46,191 bases of DNA from Coprinus comatus (GCA_034638255.1 JAWPGT010000130.1:1-46191); one strand, 5' to 3'; shown: positions 22,248-35,165, numbered from the stretch's first letter. Notes: generated by a model from the letters alone, not told the origin. Program-made: numbers and translations.

Positions 22248-25074
22248 ATGACCATCTCCCTCCCCCATGATGTATGGCTTAGCATTGCCCTCCACATCCC
22301 GCTCAACGAACTCAAGGGCCTCTATGCCGTCAACAAGGCCTTTCTCAATGCTGCCTTTGATGCACGCTACCGTCAGATATCCGTTATGTACTGGGACGAC
22401 CGCCTCCTGCGAAATCTCATCCGCCTCAGGTATGTCCGTGTCCTCCGTGTCCCTCCCTCTTTGCACTGACCGTCTGCAGAGACCCGTTTGTTGCGGGTTT
22501 TGTGAAGATTCTGCATCTATGGCCGGGCTTCCTGAAGGTTGTGTTCGAAAGCCACTCGGAGGAGAAGGAGAAGGAGAAGGAACGCGAAAAGCACCGGCTG
22601 CATCGAACTCTGCAGCATCTACTCGACTGGCAAAGCAACACTCGTCTGCAGCTGCAAGTGACAGGGACCATCATCCTACGCACAAAGTTGGGTGACTTGC
22701 CCCCCCGACAAGCAATGGCCCAGCTCAAGCAGCAGCTCAAGGCACCCGTCGATGTTCTCGACGCTGTTCTGGAAATGCTGCGCGCTCTACCATCGCTCCA
22801 AGAGTATTCGGTCACGTGGAGAGGACCCTCGTCTTGCGTAGATCCTCTGCCTCCTCCGGTCGCTGACCTCGCCGTCCCCGTCATTGGCACGCCTCTCCTG
22901 TCGCCTACCCTCACAAAACTCTCCCTCGACATCTCTCTCGAAAACATCCACTCACTTTGCTCGGAATCCTTCCATGTCTCCCGTCTCGAACACCTCGACC
23001 TCCATCTCCACTGTGATCACAGGATGGATGCCGCCACTCTTCGCTCTTTGCTCCGCAACCGCCTCTCAAGATCCGTCTACCACCTCGCACCCCACCTTCG
23101 CATCCTATCTATCGAAACAAACGAACCCGTAGACATTGGTCCCTTCTTTTCCGGCCTTCCTGTTCTCCCAAGGCTTCACACTGTCTCACTAAATGTTCCC
23201 CAACAGAAACCACATCTTGGAAATCCCAGGGCTTTGGGCCGTTTTCTCCGCCGCCAATCTGATACATTGAAAATCATTCGCCTGCGCGCCACTCAGCATA
23301 TCCCGGCTGGCACCAGTACTGCTGCCGACTGGGGCCGCATCGGTACCCCGGACCCTTGGTCCCTTCACTCTTGGATTCGTACTGTTTTCGGTAGCGAAGC
23401 TGGGCTCGAGTATCAGGAGTGGTTTGAACCGGGCGATGGCCTAAAACCCCTTGGCGAATACGATCTCCGGCTTCTCGACAATTTTGAAGTCGGTTCAAGT
23501 ATGATGCCACTTGAAACCAGGATCTATCTCGCTGGGAGGTTCGGTAGTAGAATCAGCTCGTTGGGTATGATGGGCGCCCCCAAGTCGTTCAAATTCGTGA
23601 CGGAAATGGTCAATGTCCTGGTGTCGAGCGAGAAGCAAACTGATTCTGATGTTCCCACCCTACCGCCTCCACCCCCAGCCCCTCTAGTTCCAGTCACGGA
23701 AGAATCAGAGGAGGTCAGGTCAGATGGTGAGAATAGCGTACAGGAATGGATGTCTTCATTAGAAGTGCCATTGGAGCAGCAGCAGCAAGCGAGGATTGTA
23801 CGGTCGAATAACTACATACACAGGGGCCTACGTTCTCTTCGTTTGGGTACGGTTCCTCTGTCTCCCCAGTTACTCGATCTTTTGGCCGCACATCTCCCAA
23901 ATCTGCGTCATCTAGAACTGGTCGTCAATCATTTCCTACCCCATTATGATGATTCGCCGGTTTACGCAAATTCAAGAGTAAACAGGAGAGACGGCGAGAA
24001 GGCACAGTTGGACGATCAGATTGTAAGTATATTTTGGCTCTATTACTCCTTTTTTTCTCATGATTACAGTACGAGTTCTTGGAAACTTTGCAGAATGATT
24101 GGGCTTGGCCCCACTGGAACCTTGAGACATTGGCAATTTATACCGAATCACCGGCATTGTATCGACCAATCCCCATGCCACTGCCCGTGCCTAGTGACAT
24201 TCCAAAACCAGCTGTGCCTCCACATAATTACCTCATTGTCACACCACCTCAGAAAACACTTTCATCCAAGGGTCCTTCTTCCTCCTCCTCACAGGTCACT
24301 GTTATCCCCAAAGAATCTGCAGGACAATCATCACAATCTACAATTACACTACAAACTCCCATCGTACGCTCGGTGTCTGCTTCCACCACTATTCCTGCTT
24401 TTGTTTCCACTAGCCTACCGCCTCCAACGGCTGCTATCTATGGTTCATTATATATCCCTCCCTTTCAACCTAAATCTGAATCTACTCCTTCGTCGCCCAC
24501 TCCCTCTCCCTTTGATACAAATCCCTTTGAAGTCTCACCCATCCCTCCACCCAAACCTAGTGGATCCCGTGCGCGCAGTTTCTTTTCCATATTCCGAAGC
24601 CGCTCCAAGTCTAAGAAGGAAAAGGAGAAGGAGAAGGAAAGGGTTTATATACACCGTCCACTTGATAACAGATTATGGGGCCCAACGGATTCTGCCGTGG
24701 AATCTGTGAATGCAGCATTGAGCACAAGCATGCAATCGAGCAAAACTGATATCAATAATATAAATACTCGAAAGAAGGGTGATCTATGGTTCCTTGGCAC
24801 GAAGAGTCCTAAAAGCAATAAGAGAAGGAGAAGGAGAAAAGGATCAAAGAATCCTGTAAGCAGTTTCAGCAGCGTGAGCTCGGGTATGAGCTCAGCGAGT
24901 GGGAAAAGTGAAATTAGTGATGTGAGTTCACTTGGACTGGATAGCGACTATAATGATGGGCTTGCAAGTGGAAGTGGGTATGGGCATAAAGTTGATGAAA
25001 ATACCCTCACGCTTGAAGCTGCATTGATAGAGGTTTTGACAAGGTGTTTGCCTGGAGTTAAGATGGTACGGTAG
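22248..25074 (+). CDS. F-box-like protein with basic, Ser/Pro-rich tail
   Basis: The exons are 22248-22429, 22480-24022 and 24070-25074. They total 2730 nt, or 909 residues, unbroken. The N-terminus (SLPHDVWLSIALHIPLNELKGLYAVNKAF) has the spacing of an F-box, which would dock the protein to Skp1 in an SCF ubiquitin ligase. The middle has Leu-rich segments (LTKLSLDISLENI, LEHLDLHLHC, LRSLRLGTV, LRHLELVVNHFL) like the irregular LRRs of basidiomycete F-box proteins. A low-complexity linker follows. It has several Lys/Glu/Arg runs (KSKKEKEKEKE, NKRRRRRKGSK) that may form a nuclear localisation signal. The short run EEKEKEKEREK near residue 80 is also unusual. The end is ambiguous: the frame closes at 25072-25074, but a GTACGG donor just before it could splice to AGTGCTTGA downstream. 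Confidence 0.75.
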
Positions 25075-27660
25075 TCCGTGCGTCTTTCCTGTTTTTTTTT
25101 TTCTTTCTTTCTTAACAAATCTTAGAGTGCTTGATTCATATTTCATTTCCTTTTCGTTGTTGACATGTTTTTTTTGCACTTGCACATCTAGCCCAACAAT
25201 CTTAATCATCATTGTTCCTTCTAACTTATCTCCTTCCTATTCTTTCATTTTTGTATATTCATCTATCTTTTCTCATTGTTCATTGTTCAACGTTCAACCT
25301 TGTCAAATTGCTTGTTATGCTACTCGTCTGCTTTCGGATATCGACTAAAAAGTTACCATTTTACCACTACCCCCAACCCATTCTCATATCCATCATCTGC
25401 ATTTTACCCATTGTTAGTTTCATTGTTAATCCATGTCTCATCATTTTGTCTTTGGATTTTTTTTCTTTATTCTCTTGCAATTCTTGTTTTTTTTTCTTGT
25501 TCATTGTTTTTTTATATCCTCAATTCTCTACTTACTGCTAAATTACTATTTAAAATCACCCTCACCTACGACCATCCACTTTCATTTATGTCTTGTCTTC
25601 CTTTCTCTTTACCCCTCACAAATGCGATACCTCCACATACAATTCTCGTTTATGCTACTCATATTTTTGTTCTTTTTTCTTTTGTGAGACCACTTACCAA
25701 CTCCAACTCGTAACTACTTCTACTTCATCACATACCATGTGAAAATTCAACTTTTTAGGGATTCGAGTTTGAATGAATCTTCAATCAAATATAACTTTTT
25801 TTGATAATGTTTGACTTTGAGTTTTGATTACTTTGTGAGTCCTTTGAAGCTTGACGTCATTAGAAAAAGTGAAAATGAAGTGACTTGAATGAAGTCTGTT
25901 AGATTGCTACTGTAGCTTGAAGCTTGAGTTTGTTTACGTCGCGACTGCAACTTCGAAGTTCGAACATGACTACTAGATACTCACTGGGTAAATATCGATG
26001 ATACGAAGTACTTGGCACGCCACACGCGTACCATACAGTCAGTATGCACAGTGATATGTTATCCGAAGACCATCCCTGTTGCAGGTGACATATCGGATCT
26101 ATACCCAATACTGTAGTATTACCAATCCCATTGCCCCACCTCCTCCCCACCTCCTCCCTTTTGGTTCACTTCGGTAGTTGAGCACTCGGAGCGCGTGAAA
26201 CTCTTGAACGCCACTCAAAACAGATTTGATTTATTTATGTTAATGTAAGTAATATACAATACTCGTATCGTGTCGGCTTGGAGATGATTTCGGGATTGAG
26301 CACTGAGGCCCGATAGAAAAGTGTTTTCCACACGGACCTTTTTCGGTGAAATCGTGAATCCAAGAGCCTGGGGAGGAGTAGATTAAATTGAAATTGGATG
26401 ATTGTCAAAATCCACTTACACTCACACAAATCACTATGTATGTACACGGAATTAGATGAAGAAGTACTTCTAAATACTAAATTGATTTATTTCAAGATTA
26501 GTGTCAGAATGACCAAGAGATTATTATTTTTTTCGGGAGTATTAGTAGTAGACTAGAGTAGTGGCGTTGATTTTTTTTGTTTGACAAGTTGACTTTTGAC
26601 ATATGGTCCACGGGTTTATAAGTACAGCTTTACTCGTTTCTCGTCCCGCTTGTCCGTAGTTCATATCATCAGAGAACATTCTTTTGCTTTTTTTGTTTGC
26701 TTCTATGCTTATATCCCTGTATATAAGATCATACAATCGATTACTGTATCTTGGCAATGACATCATAATTTCATACACATCATCAATCATCATGTGAATA
26801 ATATCGACTCGGACGAACGTTTGTTTAAAAAAAAAAACGGTCACTTGGGACTCCGGTTGACACCGGACTGTCTCCAAGGTCACCATGCAAACTTAAGCAA
26901 GGTGCCAAGTGCCCAACATGCGATTTTCTGGGATTGCGGGTTGAGTGTACAAAAACTATTTATACAATATGAATGTGTACATATGGCTTCATACACTCTA
27001 CCCTATATATATATAGGTTACCATAATATGCATTGAAGATGTACGTTGAAGTCCCAATTGATATCAAAAATAGACACATCGAAGAACCTTCGGCAAGAAA
27101 TAAGTGTGGAATGATGTTGACGGGTTACTTACACTAACTTCTACGAAATTTCTCCAAAGAACTACTTACTATTCGTGCATTACGTTCATCTTACTTCATG
27201 GTTACTCTTGCTTACTTACCTTTTACCTACGATATCTTAATGGCCGGAACTTGATAGTATTGTCCGCTGACCTTGATAGATGTGTGGAGGGTTGACGTTG
27301 AAGCCATTAGGATGTGAAATGTACATTGACATCCTTCCATACCACGTAGCAACCGAAAGGTTAGACAAGAGTAATAAAATGAAAAAAAAATAGCTGTCTT
27401 TCAATCTATTCTTCTGATGGATTCATAATTTATATTTAACAGAGTACGACTGCCCTATCCAGACAACAAGTTCCCAAGGAATCAGTGTTCTGACAAAGTC
27501 TAGAACTAGACTGACAACTTCAGAAGACGCGATTAGAACACGTTGACCTTGACATGAGAGTATGCATGGCATTAAGCTGGCTTTTATGAAATAATTGACA
27601 TCAGAATAACCACCCTTCAATACTACACGTCAACTTTCAAACGTCTATAACCTTACAATC
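25075..27660. other. Intergenic, with T-rich block 25090-25720
   Basis: The first 650 bp are strongly pyrimidine-rich on the plus strand and produce several overlapping hydrophobic open frames, best read as composition artefacts. 25750-27660 is AT-rich with no supported gene. It holds the 3' flanks of two convergent genes. Confidence 0.5.
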
Positions 27661-28647
27661 TCATCTTCTTTTCGAAAAGTAAAACCTCTTTCCTCGGTGT
27701 ATTGACCCAGGTTCAATGATTTTTCCATACACACGTCCAACGCCAACCTTCAAAAGTTCATGCAAATGTATTCTCGGTCTTCGAATTGTTCCATCAGAGT
27801 ATTGAAGCATTTGAGTAAGCTTATTGACCACGTCATGACCAACTTGCCGTTGCTGTCGTGAGGTCTTGACAAGTCCGGAATGGTCAAATTGAAGTCCCAA
27901 GTCTTCTTCCTCAGCTTCTTCTAACGTCGAGAGAGTAAGTTCCCCCAAGGTTGCCAAATCCGGACCAGAGAACGAATCCGCGTCGGCGGCAGAAGAATCA
28001 TGTTCAAGCTTAAGTGCAAGCTCAACTTCTTCTTCAGAACACAGTTCTTCTTCAAGCTCCTCGGAGACAGACGGGTTTCTCCAGTGAGACCGTAAAACCA
28101 GGTTGCGACAAACGGCCATGTCAATACCGGTATCGGCTGTTTGTAATGTTGCCGGACTTTCGGAAAAATCACGTCCCATACAATTGCTTCTCTGCATTGT
28201 CCTTTTAGACTCTGTTCGGGTCACAGATGTTCTATTATGTTCCAACCATTCTTTATCCTCGATCGATGTCACTGGTACTAGTGCTTCAGACATACGTCTT
28301 GATAAGAGGTCTGTTCCTTTCTTTCGGTAGGTAGACGACGGTAAATTAATCATCGTACACTCTTTCTTGCTTTCAGATGAGTTTGATAAAGTCTGTAGGT
28401 TAAGGATAGTCGGAATTGCTTCAAAATGAACGTTCTTGCGGGCTTTGTGGGTTTCTTGCTTTTCTCCTTCACCTTCCGTGAGTAAAGGTACGGCGTTTGT
28501 ATACGAGCAGTGGTGGAGGGACGTGTTCTTCGTTGACTGCTTCTCTCCTTCAAATCCTTGAAGCTGTATATCCCGAGGAGATACAGATACTTTCAGGGTG
28601 TGGTATATGGCCGTCATGGTGAGAGGATTACCTGAACAGGTTGTCAT
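27661..28647 (-). CDS. Hypothetical protein with acidic region
   Basis: This is a single open frame of 328 codons with an ATG at 28647 and a second in-frame ATG at 28617. I recognise no family. The first half is polar, with a KNVHFEAIP motif near residue 72. Residues of about 200-255 are very acidic (EELEEELCSEEEVELAL, LEEAEEEDLGLQF). The end is basic and better ordered (ELLKVGVGRVYGKIIEPGS, then GKRFYFSKRR at the C-terminus). The length without a stop in AT-rich DNA argues for a real gene, but there is no homology argument. A nuclear or cytoplasmic, mostly disordered protein is likely. Additional exons upstream cannot be ruled out. Confidence 0.5.
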   Translation of the reverse strand: MTTCSGNPLTMTAIYHTLKVSVSPRDIQLQGFEGEKQSTKNTSLHHCSYTNAVPLLTEGEGEKQETHKARKNVHFEAIPTILNLQTLSNSSESKKECTMINLPSSTYRKKGTDLLSRRMSEALVPVTSIEDKEWLEHNRTSVTRTESKRTMQRSNCMGRDFSESPATLQTADTGIDMAVCRNLVLRSHWRNPSVSEELEEELCSEEEVELALKLEHDSSAADADSFSGPDLATLGELTLSTLEEAEEEDLGLQFDHSGLVKTSRQQRQVGHDVVNKLTQMLQYSDGTIRRPRIHLHELLKVGVGRVYGKIIEPGSIHRGKRFYFSKRR

Positions 28648-29544
28648 TAACGTCCCGCATCACGCGCCTTCTTTCGTATCCATAACTTGGATAAAATTTC
28701 CGTTGGTTATAGTAGGTTCACTCTCACAGCGCTTATGCTTCAAGGGATTATTCTCCAGATGTATGACCATATCCCTTGATACATAGCTTAGTAGATAAAC
28801 CTCCTCATAGCGAATAGTTCAACTATGTTTTTGATTTTTGGAAACTTACCATCCAATGTATAGGGCAACAAAAACTTCTCTTTTACGCAATCGAGAATTC
28901 ATTGAAGGTGTCGTATCTTGCTTTACGTGTTATTACTCCATAAATACCCTTTATTCCAGCGCATATACTCACTATTGCTCCTCGTTTAATGGTCCCTAAT
29001 GGTCCCTCTGGTGACAAGCCCTCCAAACGCTATCAATATAAATAGTAATAGAAGGCAACTCACGCCTTCAAACAAGGATCCTCTTCACCTGCTCAGAAGT
29101 CGTGGCAGGAAGAGAATAGTGGTCTTTCTTCAAAATATCTTCCTCCATTCTTAACTTGTATATATGAGTGAATCATTGTTGAGGAATAAATGACAATGTG
29201 GGTTGGACGAACTCCATTGTCATTTAATATCATCTGGTACCAGGGAACTAAAATCAGCCAATAAGGAAAGTGTGAGCTAGAATTTAGGTCCTTCATTTTG
29301 TTTATACATACCAAACAAGACCCCTGAAAATCATGGAATGATGAACGATATATTCCAAGTATCACAAATGATCTCAAACAATGGCCTATCCAAGCCTAAA
29401 AGCGCATATATTCCTTAAAAGTTTGTTTCGTTGCATTCTTACAGTTTTTCAGCTCACAAGGTATTGTTGAACAGCATACAGTTCTATATTGAGCATCAGA
29501 TTGTACTACGCCCAACACCGATCGTCAGTCCATTAATCAATAAA
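28648..29544. other. Intergenic
   Basis: About 900 bp between two minus-strand genes contain only short open frames. The gap should hold the 3' end of the Abp1 transcript and the promoter of the unknown gene. Confidence 0.45.
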
Positions 29545-32222
29545 TCATTCCTGAACGTCGACATAATTTGCTATCAAGAACTTCAATATATTTTTTCAGC
29601 AGAAATAATATTTCTCCAGAACTCACCGGGGAATAGGCCCACATCGCCTTGGGGGTTTCTGCCCTGCCACCAGTCCTCTGATGCCGGTTCGATATCAACA
29701 ATTCTGTCACCTTCATGCAAAGCAAGCTCGTTATCTTCAGCTGGCTCATAACTACATGAAATCATCAACATTGGTTATGTTATAAACCTTGTTCGAACTC
29801 ACTCGTATAGCGCAATAGCGACAATACTGGCCTCTTGAGGAGGTATTGGCGCACGGGGTGGTGGGGGTGGTGAAGGAGGTGTGGGAGGCGCTGCGAGTGC
29901 CTATCTCAGACATGAATGATTGACGCTTTCTGTAGTTTCATCAAGATAAACTTACCACAGGCTCAGGAGGAGGAGGAGGCGGTGGTAGTGGTGGCGCTGC
30001 CTCTTCTTGTAGTTCCTCCACTACTTCAACGTAATTGGCTGTTTATGTGGTGTGATAAGCCTTTCATTCATGGGTAGGATAGGAAACTCACATGGGAAGA
30101 GACCAGCCTTTCCATCGGGTCCGACACCACTCCACCAACCGTCGTCAATAGCCTCAATTTCTTGAATGTATTCGCCCTCAACAAGATTGATTTCGTTATC
30201 CTCTGTGGCCTGGTAGATATTTAGTCTGCATCTTTTATTAGGAGTACAATTGGCGTACCTCATATTCATATAGTACAATTGCGGTCACGCCACGACCTGA
30301 AGGGGGTGCTTGTACCTCGGGGGTAGGTTCTGGTTCCGGTTCCGTTTGCTATGAATAAGAAAATGGATCAATTTACTTTATCTATTTTCACATCGCAATA
30401 CATACTCTGATAGGAGCTTCTTGGGCAGCTGGGGGAGGCGGAGGTGGTGGTGGTGGTGGTGGTGGTGGTGGTGGTGGTGGTGGAGGAGCCTCAGCTTCCT
30501 CTTCCTCTACTTCTTGAGGACGAGGAGGCGCTGGAGGAGGAGGAGGAGGTGGTGGTGGTGGAGGGGGAGGAGGAGAGGGTGCTTCCTCTTCTACCTCTTG
30601 ATAGCGTGCTGGTGGTGGTGGAGCTGGTGGTGGTGGTGGCGGCTAAAACCATGCCTTGTTAATGTTTTTCAGGTACTTCGATAACAAAACACATACCACA
30701 AATCGAGGCGTAGGCACAGGTTCAGCTTCAATTTCAGGCTCAGGCTCAAGCTCGAATTCCTCTTCCGGCTCAGGCTCTCGCGGATACGCAGCAGTAGCAG
30801 CACCTGCACCAATTCCTACAGCGGCAGCAGCGCCCACTGCACCAAAATTGCGCACTGGAGTAGATGGAGCAGTGGCCCTGCCGAATGCAGGTGCCGCAGA
30901 CTTGAAGATCGGCTTTGATACCGGCGATGGCTGCAGGGAACTGAATCCTGCCGCCTTACTTCTGGCTTCTTCCTCTTGCTGCTGCTTTTTAGCTAACGCT
31001 TGACGCTCGCTCCATGTGAGTTTCCCTGTAGAAGCAGATGGACGACCAGGAGCTGAAGTTTGTTGTTGCTCAAATTGAGCAAAGGGATTCTTGAGTTTCT
31101 TGGGGGTAGGTAAGGCAACAGGGCTATATGCGCTCTTGTTGGGTTCGATCCTATCTTCTTCAGCAGGCTTAGTAGGGACGCTGGAGCTGATTGGAGGGGT
31201 TGGTGGGGTTGGTGCCACTACAGGAGGGCGCTACGAATTATATAAGGAAAACTGGTTGAAATAAAAATACAGATCAACTCACCAAAGCGCTAAACGCAGG
31301 GCGTGTAGCGGTGGGTAGTGATGGACGCGAGCTAGCAGGTGGTGGTGGTGGTGATGGTGAGGCCACAGGTGCTGCAGGTTTATCCTCAGGCCAGTCATCT
31401 GGGGCCGAAGTCTTAGGTCCCGGGGTTGCTGTAGGTATCGATCTTCCATATAATGAAGCAGCAGATGGTGCCGACTTATTGAATGCGGAAAATGCTGGGC
31501 GAGCAGCTGCAGGCGGAGGAGGCTTTGAAATGCTAGGGGTCGGAGCCTTTCTCAACCCTGCGATATCGACTTTACCAACGGGTGTATAACTGGAACCAAC
31601 GGGTGCAATCGGTTCATATTTTCGGGGAGCTTCTTTCTGAACGGAATATTTTGCGCCAGATGCTGCCTCCACACGCGACATAATGAGCTCGGGAGTGACA
31701 TCACTCTACGAATAGGGGCGCATTAGCTAAAATCTCCATAAAAACCTCTCGTGAGCACTTGCCTCATTACGAGCATTTATCACAACGTGACTTCCACGAA
31801 GAAAGCGGGCGACTGCATTGGCGTGAGTATAGAACAGACCCTTCTTTGCTTCGGGTACACCATCGCCACACCAATTAATTTGAACGAATTTGGGAAGGTG
31901 GCTCTACAGCTCTGCGTAAGACACTGGGTCCGAATAGAAGTAGTAGTAACACTCACGTTTGGATCCTGCACTCTCGCAAATGCGTACTGAATCCTATACC
32001 AGTGATTATTATATCGAAGCTAGGGACGTGGTGAAAGACGTACCTTCCGTCAGAGAATTCTTCCTCTAGCTCTTCCAGTCCACCAATTCCAGTAGATTGC
32101 ACTTTCAAATCATTTGTTCCCTTTTCGTAAGTGAAAACAGCCCAATCTATGCCTTTGTTGTCGATGACATTTTGATACGCGTCGGCGAGATCTCTGCTCG
32201 ATAGATTGACTTGAAGAGACAT
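29545..32222 (-). CDS. ABP1: Actin-binding protein Abp1/drebrin-like (ADF-H, two SH3)
   Basis: Abp1 binds F-actin at cortical endocytic patches and recruits partners by SH3 domains. The ATG is at 32222-32220. The first exons give an ADF/cofilin-homology domain: NLSSRDLADAYQNVI, DWAVFTYEKG, IQYAFARV, VQINWCGDGVPEAKKG and ARFLRGSHVVINAR. A long Pro/Ala/Ser-rich linker follows, with a helical TWSERQALAKKQQQEEE segment. Two poly-Pro blocks near 30450-30640 come next. The first SH3 is LYEYEATEDNEINLVEGE with WWSGVGPDGKAGLFP. After another Pro-rich linker, the second SH3 is DYEPAEDNELALHEGD with WWQGRNPQGDVGLFPANYVDV. The stop is TGA at 29545-29547. Two SH3 domains rather than the single one of yeast Abp1 is usual in basidiomycetes to my knowledge. 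The poly-Pro runs are potential profilin or SH3 ligands. Confidence 0.88.
30443..30481. repeat. (GGT)13 microsatellite encoding poly-Pro in Abp1
   Basis: Thirteen uninterrupted GGT units on the plus strand read ACC/CCA/CAC in frames of the minus strand and form a Pro run in the Abp1 linker. GGA/GGT-rich imperfect repeats continue at 30535-30570 and 30610-30640. Length variation between strains is likely. Confidence 0.85.
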
Positions 32223-32512
32223 TGGTCCTCCAATCTAAGGAATATTATTAGGCTAATTATTCTATCCATTCATTTCTTTTGCTACGTACCAACTGATGAA
32301 GTAGCGATGTAAACCGGTGACGACTGCGCTTGAAGTTAAGGAAAGTGTGTTGATAGACAAAGCTCGGCTTATGTCTACCATCACGTGAATGACGTTAGCC
32401 GGGATAATCTGGGATATTGACTGGATATTGGCCCCTAACTGAGTATATTTGCACGTTTAAACACTGGTGAGTTGTGACTAACAGCGAACAATTTAATTGG
32501 AAGCTACAATTG

Positions 32513-34600
32513 TTACTTCTCTATTCCTTCTCCCGGTAGAATGTCCAATAAACCCATCAACTCATCCCATCTCCTATCGTTTGTCCACCCGATACTTTGA
32601 TTTTCTTTTAGAGTTAATATTGCCTTAGGTTCATGTGCTACAGCATCAGGTCGCAACATTTTCTCCACCTCTTCTCCAATCCTCTTAACCCACTCCTTCG
32701 CAGTTTGCCACTGCTTTGAATCTAAGTTGGGCTTCCTTAAGGCCCATAAGCAACGATCTGTTCCATGCGTAACATATCCTTTTTTTTTTACCAAATGAAT
32801 TTAGGCAAGTTTCGTGGGCAACGTGTAAACATACCTTCAGGTCGAACATCTTCAGGAGTCCACCCTATCTCATAACGCAGAACTGGGAAATTGGAAGCTA
32901 AAAGGTCTCTGGCAAGTAACCGTACAGGAAAATGTACTTGTCCAATACTCAATACATCTCCAAAGAGCCTGACCACGTCACGATTTTCGTTTCCCTGTTC
33001 CTTTTTATGCAAAACTCTCAAGAGTAATTGTCTTGAGATATCATCTGGGAAGTAGCGATTCAGGTTCGGCAATATATCGTCTTTAATGTCGATAGGATGC
33101 GCAATGGAATAGAGGTACCATTCCTCGGTTAAGTCGCCTACAACGATAGCATTTACACCGCGTTCTCGAAGACTGTTCGAAAATGCCCCAGATCGTTGGC
33201 GCTCCATTGGGCCAGGTGAAGTTATTATCCAATCTTTGGAAAGACACCCACGAAACGTTCCGAAATGAGAAGTATCATCTTCAATAACTTTTACGATAGA
33301 TTGCCAGGGAACTTTCTTAGGGTCCATCAGTACGTCCAAAATATCAGGCCTGCCCGAATCAAGACCTAGACCATCGCATAATGTTTCGAATTGGGATCGT
33401 AATTGCTCTGGAGTTTTTGGATTAGCCCTTTTCAAAGGAGTCCATCAGTATTCCGATGTATTATGATTCATGGAGAGGATACACGAACAATAATGCATTG
33501 GACTGTAAAACAGCTACTTGAAATGGTGACTTCTCTCCGGGAGGCAACTGGGAGACATGATGAAGGATCTGATGCACAGAATGTGCCCCTGTATGCCGGG
33601 TGAGATGAACTGGTATGAATCGACTGCCTCAATTTCATCATACCGGCTGAAAGACCTGAAAGCCACATATCCTCTGGGTTACCTAAGATATCGGTCCTGT
33701 CAGTATCTGGTTGGACTCTATCTCTATTTCAGAGCTGAAGGCTTACCTCCAAAAGCCTTAATATTATCTCGGATCCATGTCAAGGCAAGCCACTGATCTT
33801 TGAAACCATAGTTTCCATCTAGCTTTGGAATATCACTTGCCAGGAAACCAAATGCCGATACTCGATAACCTATGTTCACCCATATTTCTTTGCGCTCTTC
33901 TGCTATGTATTGTGCTTGGGAGGATAAACCATGTGGCGATCCAAATTGTAAGAATCTTGTAAAGGGGTTATGAAAGTTAGAAAATCTAGAATTTTTTTTT
34001 AACCCTCTCCCTTACCCGCCATGGATATACACCCTCACAGGGAAATTCCTTTCTTGAGGAAATGACGGAGGTACGACAATGTTCAAGAATAATCTACATT
34101 TCGTCAGGTCTCTCAGTTCAATATTTAAGTTCATCAATTACTTACGGGTTTTCGGTTGGCTCTCCTCGGCCTACTTTATCCTCAAATGGATTTCCTGTTC
34201 TTCTGATGAATACAACAGATTCGCCAGACAGAGCAGTAAATCAAAAACATCTTACCTTGTGCTTGTCCATCGTTTGTGGGTTGAACGGCATACGATGCTT
34301 CAGAAATGAATTCTTGTCCTTTGTACCGATATCCATCGGGTAATGGTTTTGGATCTTGGAACCTTCCAGGAGGTAATGCATAAGGGACTTCTATTGATTA
34401 TTCCGTGCCGACACATATATTAAGTCACTGCTAGTCAGGGCCCGCAGGTAACAAGAACTTGTCTGGATCTTATACGGACCGAGAAAAACGGCGGCACCGG
34501 TCGTAGCACGTCCTCCGATAATATCACCATAACGAGTAGAAACAGTTACTCTGGAACCGGGGTTATTGTGTAACTCTTCATGTAGATGCGGAATATCCAT
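32513..34600 (-). CDS. Type B carboxylesterase (cholinesterase-like family)
   Basis: This is an alpha/beta-hydrolase of the type B carboxylesterase family. The start MDIPHLHEELHN at 34600 leads to TVSTRYGDIIGGRA and, across an intron with GTCCGT donor, VPYALPPGRFQDP. Later exons give VYIHGGFLQFGSPHG (oxyanion hole HGG), GYRVSAFGFLASD, and FGGNPEDMWLSGLSAGAHSV. That last block contains the nucleophile Ser in GLSAG near 33645; an intron falls inside it. The C-terminal exons give VVGDLTEEWYLYSIAHPID, VHFPVRLLARDLL and RYEIGWTPEDVRPEG. GYVTHGTDRCLWAL supplies the probable catalytic His. The acid residue could not be assigned. The stop is TAA at 32513-32515. No signal peptide is seen, so it may be cytosolic. 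The substrate is unknown. It lies 290 bp downstream of the Abp1 start. Confidence 0.85.
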
Positions 34601-35165
34601 TGCTTCGAGTTTCTGGCGCTAACAATTTTGGTCAGTGGTAGGTTGGAGGGAAATCAAAGTGTGGGATTGACATTTTACTTCTATCAGCTCTGGTATAACT
34701 GGTGACCTGGACCTGCTTTGGTGAGAGTGAATTCAGGTTAGTCTGGTCATCTGATTGCCGCAGAATATGAATATCTGAATGTTCTTTTTCTATTTTCGTC
34801 CGTACTACATGGGATTTTTGCGTTCAATAGTTTATCCGGTAGTCTTGATATTCAAACAAAAGTCAGTAAATATTCGGACTGGTAGGTCCAAGGACTAAGC
34901 CTTCTACTGAGGTCTCTTCAGACCTATATTGAAGGTTCCAACCGTGGATACCATGACAGAGAGAAACTCCCGAGTAAACTTCGTGTACACACAGAGGTCG
35001 TATATTCGCTTTCATTGTATTTGGGCTACAGTTATATCTACATATGAATCTGACATCTGTAAAACATCACACAGTATCGGTGAGCTGAGTTGAGTAGTGA
35101 ATATGTTGGACTTGAACGAACGGTGATTCGAGAACGCACCATGATTCGGCTAAAATTTAAAAGTA
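34601..35165. other. Intergenic between esterase and deacetylase
   Basis: These 565 bp between two minus-strand genes hold the esterase promoter and the deacetylase 3' UTR. No coding frame is seen. Confidence 0.5.

Noticed and set aside
22426..22947. 173-codon minus-strand frame rich in Arg/Ser/Cys
   Set aside because: It is antisense to the F-box-like coding exon in a GC-rich region and has no recognisable features.
25127..25713. Overlapping hydrophobic open frames of 73-145 codons on the plus strand
   Set aside because: They lie in three frames over one T/C-rich block. Their Phe/Leu/Ser content follows from base composition, and no family or splice context supports them.
26542..26886. 114-codon minus-strand frame as a gene
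   Set aside because: There is no domain, no neighbouring exon, the amino-acid composition is AT-driven, and it overlaps other short frames.
30421..30684. Plus-strand open frames rich in Trp/Gly/Val across the GGT repeats
   Set aside because: They are the antisense of the Abp1 poly-Pro exons and a product of the GGT microsatellite.
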